A stretch of 10,483 bases of DNA from Spirochaetota bacterium (GTDB lineage Bacteria > Spirochaetota > JAHITG01): positions 1 through 10,483 of the forward strand of contig JAHITG010000399.1 in NCBI GenBank assembly GCA_018817865.1, read 5' to 3'. Within the stretch, counting starts at the first letter, position 1, and each line of letters starts with the position of its first letter. A model generated the notes under the pieces. It did not search any database. It was given only the letters and a program-made list of their open reading frames with translations, and was not told the DNA's origin. The position numbers were made by a program, and so were the translations under genes. Positions 1-6,913 of this stretch are shown here, in pieces.

Positions 1-2777
1 ACATAATTGACGGCAAAAGGCGTGGCATTACCCGCAATAAGTATTTTTTTATCCTCTGCCATGGCCATGAGGATCAGATTCTTATCAGAGGAATCACCTG
101 CCGGGACCGTGTCAGAGGGATAGAGGACTTTTATTTTTACCTTCCTGCCGAGATCGATCTCGGATCCTTTCTTTATCCTGGTAAATCCGATCTTTTTTGC
201 TTTTAAGAGCTGTGCGATCTTCCCAATGATCCTCAGGGTATCCTTCTTTTCCTTCAGATCCGGTTCACCCAGAATGATCGCTATAGCATTCAGGTAGGGT
301 TCTTCTTTTTCTCTTCTCTTTGTCCTTATAGAATTTAAAGTTTGGAGGATCCTGGAAGAGGTCTCTTCCGGTATGTCTTTCTTAAATAAAGCATTGATCA
401 TTTCTGTTTTTTCCGATGAACTATTTTCTGAAGATCGGATCAAATTTTTAATTTCTACTTTTTCAGCACTGGTCAGATTGACCCTTTGGCCTTTGGTCAA
501 TTCTCCGGTGTATCTGTTGAAATCATTTTCATTAACAATAGTCCACCATTTCAAGTTTTCCTCCACCTGTTTTGCGATCTTATCCAGGCTGTAATAGGAG
601 TAGAGCTGTTTCACATTGAAGTTTTCAAGGACATCGGGTACTCCTCCTATACAGGCAGGATCAAGGTTCTGAAGGATGACGCCTTCGAGGGTCGTGATCC
701 TTTTTGAGCTCAGCATGGGCCTGATAACGGTCTCGCCTACACTGACGCCCAGTACAAAATTATTGAAATTAAAATATCCGGGTCCTGCATTGATCAGTAT
801 GTTTTTGTTCCCCGGGCACTCCAGGAGGAAGGCATTACCGTCTCCGAACCTGCCTAAAGCCTTGGTGTCAATAAAGGTCATCTTGAACCTGTTGGATGGG
901 AGCAGGTTCTGAAATATATAACTGCTTCCAATGATCACGATGCATCCCAGCGAAGCAAATAATATGATCATATCTTTGCGCAGTTCATGTTTCTCCCATA
1001 ACAGGATGACCCTGTAGTACGCATCCTTTATCATTGTTTTAATGCGGGGATACCAGATCAGGATACAGATCACGGTATAGTACAGGAGGATCTGTAAAGC
1101 CGTGGGTTTGGGAACCACAGGATAGGGGAAATAAACGGCAAAGAAATGAGCCATACCCAGGAAAAATTTTGCGAATATAAAATTGGCCGCATTGATCACA
1201 AGAGCCAGGGGTGTGAAGAGGAATCCCAGGATCCCCGCGATCATACCCAGCTGGACGATCACGCCTATCAGGGGTATCGCTATCCAGTTTGCATACAATC
1301 CGCTGATAGCGAACCGCTGGAAATAAATACCGGATATGGGGAATACATTTCCCAGAGTAATTCCAAACTGGACTCCCATGAAGCCAATGATAAAGGGCCC
1401 CATTTTAGCTATTCCAATATTAAAGTGAGGATTCTTCTGGTTCAATTTCAGGGAGATCTTGAACAATCCGAATATTATAAGAATAAAGAGTATTAAAAAG
1501 AATGTATTGCTGAACAACAGGTGTGCCAGGTATGGCGTCATCAGTATTGTAGTCAGGAGAACCGCTGTTGTAATAAAAGCCAGGAATGTATATCCCTTTA
1601 CATATCGTGTCAATAGATGAGAGATCGGGCCCGCGAACAGAGCGATGGAGAGGATAGCGGTAAAAGACATGACAAAAGAAGCCTCTACAAGCATGAGGGG
1701 ATTGATAAAGACAAGATAGATCAGCGCGGTAATGGCCAGGGAAACAAGGAGGTCATTTTGAAGCTTGCCCTTTAAGAACGATGTGAAGACGATGAGGATA
1801 CTGACCATCATGGCGGCCCGGACCGTAGCAGGCCGGGCTCCTGTAATAAAGACAAAGAGCAGGAGTAAAAACATGATCGGTACGGCAGAGATCTTCTTTG
1901 GTATCTTGAACAGGCCGAAGAGCGACCACAGGAGGATATAGATAAAACCGACATGCAGTCCCGAGACTGCCAGGACATGGGCAATGCCTGTTCTTCTGAA
2001 CTCTTCCTGTGTTTCATACGAAAGTCCGCTTCGCAGTCCCAGCGTCACGCCTCCCAGGAAAGCTGATTCCGGAAAACGCATGGTCTTTTTTATGGTAAGG
2101 AGCATCTTGTCCTTGATCAGGTAGGACCATTCAATGATCTTGTTAGGATACTGCTTCCCGATCAGGGTAATGTTCCTGTCGTCCTTCACAGCCATTCTGC
2201 CCCAGATGTTCTGATGAATATAGAAGGACTGCTGATCAAATATTCCGGGATTGTTATCCTCTGCATTGGGTTCGAAGTTGCCTCTCACTTCGATCTTGTC
2301 GGCATAGTCAAACTGGTAATACTGTTTCAATGAAGAGGTTAACCGGATGATCACTTTGCCTTTTTTGACTTTTTTAAATTTCCCGAATGGCGGATCAGCC
2401 TGCACTTCATAGGGTTGGACGATTAAATTGATATAGGTAGGCCGGATATCCGGATCTTCCGTGACCACACCCCGTATGGTGGTTTCTCCGAACCCGGTTT
2501 TATCAAGGGAATGCACAATATGCTCCGGTGAAGATGTATCCATTGCCTGTGTGTATTGATAAAGGCCGAAATAGACCGCGGCTAATCCGAGGGCCGTGAA
2601 CATCAGTATTTTATTATATTTGAATGACAGGAAATAGCTTCCCGCGCCGATCATGAAAAAAAAGAGAGAATACAGCCCGAATGCGGAGAGTCTTTGAAAA
2701 GAAGGGTCTAACTGAAATCCCAGGGCCAGGCCAATAATATATGCAATGGTTATGAATATGATGCCTTTTTTTATCAT
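1..2777 (-). CDS. comEC: ComEC/Rec2 competence DNA channel, C-terminus cut by window edge
   Basis: Inner-membrane channel that passes single-stranded DNA into the cytoplasm during natural transformation. I translated it by hand: the frame is open from ATG at 2777 to position 1, giving at least 925 residues, longer than the usual 700-850. Order seen: hydrophobic N-terminus; soluble OB-like region (about 80-230); the competence signature HVLAVSGLH at residues 267-275; GARPATVRAAMM at 313-324; many membrane segments to about residue 625; then a metallo-beta-lactamase-like domain from about 633. That domain is degenerate: where the family has HxDxDH it reads N704-L-D706-P-A-C709, the usual aspartate of the LIDTG-type strand is N663, and the late GD motif is GN (N917). 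A hydrophilic insert occupies about 729-827. The start overlaps the comEA stop (TAATG) and has no visible Shine-Dalgarno, so translational coupling is likely. Family assignment is secure; loss of catalysis is inference. Confidence 0.95.
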   Translation of the reverse strand, partial: MIKKGIIFITIAYIIGLALGFQLDPSFQRLSAFGLYSLFFFMIGAGSYFLSFKYNKILMFTALGLAAVYFGLYQYTQAMDTSSPEHIVHSLDKTGFGETTIRGVVTEDPDIRPTYINLIVQPYEVQADPPFGKFKKVKKGKVIIRLTSSLKQYYQFDYADKIEVRGNFEPNAEDNNPGIFDQQSFYIHQNIWGRMAVKDDRNITLIGKQYPNKIIEWSYLIKDKMLLTIKKTMRFPESAFLGGVTLGLRSGLSYETQEEFRRTGIAHVLAVSGLHVGFIYILLWSLFGLFKIPKKISAVPIMFLLLLFVFITGARPATVRAAMMVSILIVFTSFLKGKLQNDLLVSLAITALIYLVFINPLMLVEASFVMSFTAILSIALFAGPISHLLTRYVKGYTFLAFITTAVLLTTILMTPYLAHLLFSNTFFLILFILIIFGLFKISLKLNQKNPHFNIGIAKMGPFIIGFMGVQFGITLGNVFPISGIYFQRFAISGLYANWIAIPLIGVIVQLGMIAGILGFLFTPLALVINAANFIFAKFFLGMAHFFAVYFPYPVVPKPTALQILLYYTVICILIWYPRIKTMIKDAYYRVILLWEKHELRKDMIILFASLGCIVIIGSSYIFQNLLPSNRFKMTFIDTKALGRFGDGNAFLLECPGNKNILINAGPGYFNFNNFVLGVSVGETVIRPMLSSKRITTLEGVILQNLDPACIGGVPDVLENFNVKQLYSYYSLDKIAKQVEENLKWWTIVNENDFNRYTGELTKGQRVNLTSAEKVEIKNLIRSSENSSSEKTEMINALFKKDIPEETSSRILQTLNSIRTKRREKEEPYLNAIAIILGEPDLKEKKDTLRIIGKIAQLLKAKKIGFTRIKKGSEIDLGRKVKIKVLYPSDTVPAGDSSDKNLILMAMAEDKKILIAGNATPFAVNY

Positions 2778-3229
2778 TATAATTTTAAAAACTTCTGCAT
2801 CAGGTTATATTTTTCTGTGCTGATGCCCGGGATCTTTTTTAATTCATTTTTATCCTTAAATCCCTTATGGATCTTCCTGTAAAAAATGATCTTTGTGGCG
2901 ATAGATGAAGTTATACCGGGAACCTTTTCAAGCTCTGCTTTTAATGCAGTGTTAATATTAACCGCTCCCATCTTTTTTGGAAAAGTTTTATAGGGTTCCT
3001 TCTTTTTTTCTTCTTTATATTTTTTATAACTCTTTTTATAACCTTTTTTTTGTGTATATTTAGCCGCATGTTCCTTTATATCTTTGTCTGTTACTCCGGC
3101 ATAATAGGTAGAGTTGCTGGCAATGATCGCAGGGATCCTGTACTCTTTATCGAAGATCAGCACCAGAATGCCTATAAAGATCGCAGAGATAAGGGTAATG
3201 ATCAATAATTTTTCAGAGCTGTCCTGCAT
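2777..3229 (-). CDS. comEA: ComEA-like membrane-anchored DNA-binding protein
   Basis: Periplasmic DNA receptor for transformation: it binds incoming double-stranded DNA and hands it to the ComEC channel. The 150-residue product has an N-terminal membrane anchor (about 7-26), a short lysine- and tyrosine-rich linker (about 47-87), and a C-terminal paired helix-hairpin-helix domain (about 88-150). That domain carries the diagnostic NINTA at 91-95 and the two hairpins VPGI (103-106) and IPGI (133-136). There is no room for the SLBB domain found in Bacillus ComEA; the basic linker takes that place. The gene follows the radical SAM gene by 48 bp and overlaps comEC by one base. An in-frame TAA lies just upstream of the ATG, so no longer version is possible. 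No Shine-Dalgarno is visible; a TATAAT hexamer ends 8 nt before the ATG. Confidence 0.93.
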   Translation of the reverse strand: MQDSSEKLLIITLISAIFIGILVLIFDKEYRIPAIIASNSTYYAGVTDKDIKEHAAKYTQKKGYKKSYKKYKEEKKKEPYKTFPKKMGAVNINTALKAELEKVPGITSSIATKIIFYRKIHKGFKDKNELKKIPGISTEKYNLMQKFLKL

Positions 3230-3237
3230 AGTTGAAT

Positions 3238-3263
3238 ATTATAAAAATATTTTTTTATGTCAA
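3238..3263 (-). promoter_or_regulatory. Possible promoter directly before comEA
   Basis: On the minus strand, TTGACA (3263-3258) and TATAAT (3243-3238) are both perfect consensus hexamers but only 14 bp apart, shorter than the usual 16-18. The -10 hexamer ends 8 nt before the ATG, so a transcript started here would have almost no leader. The gap is AT-rich, so a chance match is possible. Read-through from the upstream radical SAM gene is the alternative source of comEA mRNA. Confidence 0.3.
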
Positions 3264-3277
3264 TAAGAATAAATAAT

Positions 3278-5680
3278 CTAGAAGATCCTGTTGCGTTTTA
3301 TGTTTTTTATTTTTTTCCAGAGGGCAGGGAACTCCTCGCTGCTTAATTCAGCCAGCAGTTTGGTGACGGATCTGTCTTTTAGCAGTATAAGGGTCAGGGA
3401 AAGATCTTTTGTGCTTTTCAATGCTATCCCTTTATTTTTTTTGATCTTGTTCAGCAGAAGGCTGTGCAGGCTTTTACTGATCATATCAATGGTGTATTCT
3501 GAATGTCCCAAAACGGAATTAAGGGACCTCTTATGGTCAGCCAGCCTTGTAATGTTTTTAATGTGAAGGTCTTTATCTGTCAGAACAGCATTGATCATCC
3601 TCATTACTTTTTCCTCATCCAGCGCTTTATGGGTGAAAAGCTCCAGGATCTCTTTTTCTCCTTCCACCATCAAGGGAGGGGTGAAGATAAGACTGAAACG
3701 CATTCTTTTATTGAACCCTTCCGAATAGACGATGGGAAGTGAGATCCTTCTGAATATTGTCTCAAAGACATCCCACAGGTCTCTGTGTGAAATAAATTTA
3801 TATGATCCCTTTTTTGTGAATGTAAGTTTGTATTTAAATCGCAGCTGTGTCCCTTTTTTTTTATTGTTGCGTTCTTTTTTTACGGCCGGGGTAGTAGATA
3901 CGCTGTTTTTAATTTCCTTATTGCATATTCCGCAATTATAACATGCCTCGTCAAGACAGTTTCCGGTCTTTTCTCGGGATTGATACTTCGTATATTCATC
4001 TGTAAAGAATCCTTCTTTGTATCTAAAATCGATCTTTCTCTCTTTTTGAAAAACTTTTTGTAAATACTCTTTATTGTAAAGATATTTTTCATGATCGATC
4101 CCGTTCTCTTTGAAAGTCTTCAGCCACATATCCACATCCGGCCCTCCTTTACCTGTGTCCGTGTAATATCCTTTTTGTATCAGGCTTAACAGCACACGGC
4201 TAATCTCCCGGTCTGCCCTTGCAAGGATCGCATCGAGGAAGGAGGTCTTGATGTCCTGGCCCTTTAAATGAACCCATTTTTTATAGTGCCTGCTGAAGAA
4301 GATGTTTCTCAGCCTGTCGAATTTCTCTTCAATGATCCTGAAATCGATCTGTTCTTCGGTTTCCAGGGGTGTGAGCGGTTTTTTTGCGATCGGATTGACA
4401 TGAAGGTTTATTGTGATGCGCAGTCGTTCCTGTTTTAAACGTGTGATGATCCTGTCGATGAGGGACTGGATCGAACTGACCTCGCTGTCGTCTTTATTAA
4501 AACCGATCATCAGGTAGATCTTGATGGTCTTCCACCTCTTTCTGGCAGCCGTGACCAGGGTCTCAATAAAATTATCCAGATCTATTCTTTTATTTATCAT
4601 CTTCTGGATATCAATATCTGCACTTTCCAAAGCAAATGTGAGTCCTGACCTTCTGACAATATCCAGCTGTTTTAAGAGATCAATGGTGAACGCATCGATC
4701 CTGATAGATGGCAGGGAGAGTGAGATGCCCTGTCCTCTATACCGGCTATTCAGGGCCTTTAAGAGATCGATCAGGCAGGAATAATTGCTGATACTGAGGG
4801 AGAGAAGCGTGAGCGTGCTGTATCCTGTATTTTTTATTAGACGGTCTACGATCTTAATGATCGTGTCCATACTCCGTTCTCTTTTCGGGCGGTAGTAGTA
4901 CCCGGCCTGGCAGAAACGGCAGTTATTGATGCATCCCCGGTCCACTTCTACCACACCTCTGTTCTGAACAGGTACTATAAAAGGGACGATCTGTTTGACG
5001 GGATGATAGGCTCTGTTCAGATCAGGTACGATATGGCGCCTGGTGATCGTTTTGTTTAAGGATGGAACAAAAATATATTCAATACGGTCGAGCTCTCTCA
5101 ATATTTCATCTCTTCCCATGTTTTTATCTTTCCAGGCTTTGATCTTTTTTAAAAGGCCAATAATGACATCATCTGCCTCTCCGATCAGGAAGAAGTCAAT
5201 GAAATCAGCTATAGGCTCCGGGTTGGCCAGACCTGCTCCTCCTGCCATGACCAGGGGAAAGGATCTCCTTTCGGATGAGGAAAAGGGTATGCCGGACAGT
5301 TTCAGGATCTGCAGCATGGGAAGATAATTCAGCTCATACTGGATAGTAAAACCCAGTACATCGAAGTTGTTGATAAAATGCCTGCTTTCCAGGGAGAAGA
5401 GAGGGATCTTCTTTTCTTTCATGGCTTTCTGCATATCCTCTTCCGGTAAAAAGACTCTTTCAAGGAGAAGGTTGCTGGAATTATTGACAAGCTCATACAG
5501 GATACGGATGGAGTAGTTGGCCATGCCGATCTCATAGAGGTCAGGATAACAGAGCGCTACCTTTAAAGTTTTCTTATCCCATTTTTTAGTAACGCTGTTG
5601 ATCTCCTTCCCGATATATTGCCCTGGTTTAAATATATAATGAAGGATCTCTTCCAGCTGCTTATCAGTTAAGGAATTCAT
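3278..5680 (-). CDS. Radical SAM protein (TIGR03960-like) fused to a DUF2344/TIGR03936-like domain
   Basis: Predicted radical S-adenosylmethionine enzyme of unknown substrate. Numbering here is from an upstream TTG at 5716; subtract 12 for the preferred ATG. The N-terminal part resembles the B12-binding-like region of the family (PDLYEIGM near 58-65; GGAGLANPEPIADFID near 159-174). The radical SAM core carries CINNCRFC, with Cys262, Cys266 and Cys269 as 4Fe-4S ligands. A second cysteine group (587, 592, 595, 598) closes this half and may bind another cluster or zinc. From about 625 the radical SAM-linked DUF2344-like domain follows. In many bacteria the two halves are separate or fused, and function is unknown; a link to RNA modification has been guessed from gene neighbourhoods. 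I prefer ATG 5680 because MNSLTDKQLEEIL matches the usual family N-terminus and because the TTG coincides with a good -35 box. No Shine-Dalgarno is visible at either start. Confidence 0.88.
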   Translation of the reverse strand: MNSLTDKQLEEILHYIFKPGQYIGKEINSVTKKWDKKTLKVALCYPDLYEIGMANYSIRILYELVNNSSNLLLERVFLPEEDMQKAMKEKKIPLFSLESRHFINNFDVLGFTIQYELNYLPMLQILKLSGIPFSSSERRSFPLVMAGGAGLANPEPIADFIDFFLIGEADDVIIGLLKKIKAWKDKNMGRDEILRELDRIEYIFVPSLNKTITRRHIVPDLNRAYHPVKQIVPFIVPVQNRGVVEVDRGCINNCRFCQAGYYYRPKRERSMDTIIKIVDRLIKNTGYSTLTLLSLSISNYSCLIDLLKALNSRYRGQGISLSLPSIRIDAFTIDLLKQLDIVRRSGLTFALESADIDIQKMINKRIDLDNFIETLVTAARKRWKTIKIYLMIGFNKDDSEVSSIQSLIDRIITRLKQERLRITINLHVNPIAKKPLTPLETEEQIDFRIIEEKFDRLRNIFFSRHYKKWVHLKGQDIKTSFLDAILARADREISRVLLSLIQKGYYTDTGKGGPDVDMWLKTFKENGIDHEKYLYNKEYLQKVFQKERKIDFRYKEGFFTDEYTKYQSREKTGNCLDEACYNCGICNKEIKNSVSTTPAVKKERNNKKKGTQLRFKYKLTFTKKGSYKFISHRDLWDVFETIFRRISLPIVYSEGFNKRMRFSLIFTPPLMVEGEKEILELFTHKALDEEKVMRMINAVLTDKDLHIKNITRLADHKRSLNSVLGHSEYTIDMISKSLHSLLLNKIKKNKGIALKSTKDLSLTLILLKDRSVTKLLAELSSEEFPALWKKIKNIKRNRIF

Positions 5681-5688
5681 AACTAAAG

Positions 5689-5716
5689 ATAATAGGGAAC
5701 TTAAATCATATTTCAA
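5689..5716 (-). promoter_or_regulatory. Sigma-70-like promoter of the radical SAM-comEA-comEC unit
   Basis: On the minus strand, TTGAAA (5716-5711) and TATTAT (5694-5689), each 5 of 6 to consensus, are separated by 16 bp. The -10 hexamer ends 8 nt before ATG 5680, so transcription would begin at or one or two bases before the start codon. This predicts a leaderless mRNA and fits the absence of a Shine-Dalgarno. The -35 box lies only 9 bp from the edge of the repeat element at 5725. Confidence 0.5.
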
Positions 5717-5724
5717 GTTAAAAC

Positions 5725-5880
5725 TATTGGGGGGCAGCTTCCTGAAGATGTTTAATATCGGGGGTCAAACCTTGAAATGTGAAAATCGCTTCTCGATTTT
5801 CACATTTCAAGGTTTGACCCCCGAGTTTTTATTTCTTCAAGGTTTGACCCCAATCTAATCTCAAGAAGCTGACCCCAATA
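5725..5880. repeat. Composite palindromic repeat element, copy 1
   Basis: Non-coding element between two divergent genes. Outer ends are an imperfect inverted repeat of about 20 bp (5725-5745 against 5861-5880, beginning TATTGGGG). Inside lie a left flank (5748-5767, 20 bp identical to copy 2), a long hairpin (5759-5823), and a half-unit CTTCAAGGTTTGACCCC (5835-5851) that repeats one hairpin arm. The right flank begins AATCTAAT. The recurring motif is GGGGTCA. Both ends carry a TA dinucleotide, which could be a duplicated target. It contains no ORF of its own. It resembles REP/BIME or MITE-type elements; the mobilising enzyme is not in this window. Confidence 0.85.
5759..5823. repeat. Long perfect hairpin in repeat copy 1
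   Basis: Perfect inverted repeat with 30-bp arms (5759-5788 and 5794-5823) around the 5-nt loop CTTCT. The inner 61 nt (5761-5821) are identical to those of copy 2. A T-rich run follows on the plus strand, but no plus-strand gene enters from the left, so a terminator role is not supported here. Confidence 0.95.
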
Positions 5881-5929
5881 AAGTTGTAGATTTTTAAAAT
5901 TCTTCAGATATATTTTAAAAAGATTCCAT

Positions 5930-5935
5930 GAGGTG
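5930..5935 (+). promoter_or_regulatory. Shine-Dalgarno of the ZIP transporter gene
   Basis: GAGGTG lies 5 nt before ATG 5941 and fixes that start. It is one of only two clear Shine-Dalgarno sequences in the window. A weak TATATT at 5909-5914 could be the -10 box of a promoter lying between repeat copy 1 and the gene. Confidence 0.75.
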
Positions 5936-5940
5936 TTATT

Positions 5941-6753
5941 ATGATAGAAATATTTAAGAGTTATCATCCCGTTCTTCAGGCATTGATCGCAACGATCTTC
6001 ACATGGGGAGTGACAGCCTTTGGTGCTTCTTTTGTTTTTTTTGCTAAAAGACCCTCAAAAAAGATGAATGATGCCATGCTGGGATTTGCCGCAGGGGTTA
6101 TGATCGCAGCCAGTTACTGGTCCCTCCTGGCTCCTGCCATCACGATGTCAGAAGGAAGGGGACTTCCCGTATGGGTCCCGCCGGTCATCGGATTTTTACT
6201 TGGTGCTTTTTTTATTCTGTTGATCGATAAGCTCCTTCCTCACCTCCATCTGGGTTTTAAAATGGAAGAAGCTGAAGGGAAAAAGACAAAATTGCCCAAG
6301 TCCACTCTGCTTGTGCTGGCCATTACCCTTCATAATATTCCGGAAGGGCTTGCCGTAGGAGTTGCTTTTGGTGCTCTGGCCCATAATATGCCTTCAGCCT
6401 CTTTTGCCGGAGCCATCGCTCTGGCTTTGGGTATCGGGATCCAGAATTTTCCGGAAGGGTTTGCAGTGTCCATGCCTCTGAGAGGAGAAGGGGTTTCGCG
6501 ATTGAAGAGTTTCTGGTACGGACAGTTATCAGCTGTTGTAGAGCCTGTTGCAGGTGTCCTCGGGGCAGCGGCTGTGATCCTGTTTGAACCCATACTGCCC
6601 TATGCCCTGGCTTTTGCAGCAGGGGCCATGATCTATGTTGTAGTGGAGGAGGTTATCCCGGAGTCCCAGCTGAATGGGAATACCGACCTTGCCACCATCA
6701 GTACTCTTATTGGGTTTGTCGTCATGATGACACTGGATGTAGCTTTAGGATAA
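5941..6753 (+). CDS. ZIP-family divalent metal transporter (GufA/ZupT-like)
   Basis: Inner-membrane carrier expected to import zinc or a related divalent cation. The 270-residue product has eight predicted membrane segments (about 10-34, 43-63, 77-96, 120-146, 152-178, 192-215, 219-238, 249-269). The two signature helices are clear: HNIPEGLAVG starting at H131, with N132 and E135, and QNFPEGFAVS starting at Q168, with N169 and E172. These line up with the binuclear metal site of prokaryotic ZIPs; E201 and E236-E237 may complete the transport path. The loop between helices 3 and 4 is short, with H101 and H103 only. The start is set by a good Shine-Dalgarno. The stop TAA (6751-6753) is the first three bases of repeat copy 2, so that element abuts the coding end. 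The gene stands alone between two repeat elements. Metal specificity cannot be read from sequence. Confidence 0.93.
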   Translation: MIEIFKSYHPVLQALIATIFTWGVTAFGASFVFFAKRPSKKMNDAMLGFAAGVMIAASYWSLLAPAITMSEGRGLPVWVPPVIGFLLGAFFILLIDKLLPHLHLGFKMEEAEGKKTKLPKSTLLVLAITLHNIPEGLAVGVAFGALAHNMPSASFAGAIALALGIGIQNFPEGFAVSMPLRGEGVSRLKSFWYGQLSAVVEPVAGVLGAAAVILFEPILPYALAFAAGAMIYVVVEEVIPESQLNGNTDLATISTLIGFVVMMTLDVALG

Positions 6754-6910
6754 TGGGGTCAGCTTTTTGATAATGTTTAATATCGGGGGTCAGACCTTGA
6801 AGATAAATATGATTTGGGGTCAAACCTTGAAATGTGAAAATCGCTTCTCGATTTTCACATTTCAAGGTTTGACCCCAATCCAATATAATGTCAAAAAGCT
6901 GACCCCATTA
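6751..6910. repeat. Composite palindromic repeat element, copy 2
   Basis: Second copy of the element, filling the gap between the convergent ends of the ZIP gene and the CsgG-like gene. Its ends are a perfect 20-bp inverted repeat (6751-6770 and 6891-6910, starting TAATGGGGTCAGC). Inside are the same left flank as copy 1 (6773-6792), a half-unit GGGGTCAGACCTTGAAG (6786-6802), the hairpin (6814-6878), and a right flank beginning AATCCAAT. The half-unit lies left of the hairpin here but right of it and inverted in copy 1. The first three bases serve as the ZIP stop codon and the element ends 3 bp before the stop of the opposite gene. It may also separate the convergent transcripts. Confidence 0.87.
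6814..6878. repeat. Long perfect hairpin in repeat copy 2
   Basis: Perfect inverted repeat with 30-bp arms (6814-6843 and 6849-6878) and loop CTTCT. The inner 61 nt (6816-6876) match copy 1 base for base, while sequence outside has diverged. This suggests recent spread or selection for the hairpin. Because it sits between convergent genes, RNA folding here could help end transcription in both directions. Confidence 0.95.
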
Positions 6911-6913
6911 CCA

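Noticed and set aside
1146..1496. Plus-strand ORF of 116 codons
   Set aside because: It lies wholly antisense to comEC in its membrane-segment region, which has a clear family match.
5681..5716. TTG start at 5716 for the radical SAM gene
   Set aside because: The TTG falls inside a good -35 box (TTGAAA), has no Shine-Dalgarno and adds 12 residues not typical of the family; ATG 5680 fits better. Not excluded.
5725..6910. CRISPR array or classic composite transposon around the ZIP gene
   Set aside because: There are only two widely spaced repeats, no regular spacers, and no transposase or cas gene; the elements are too short to encode an enzyme.
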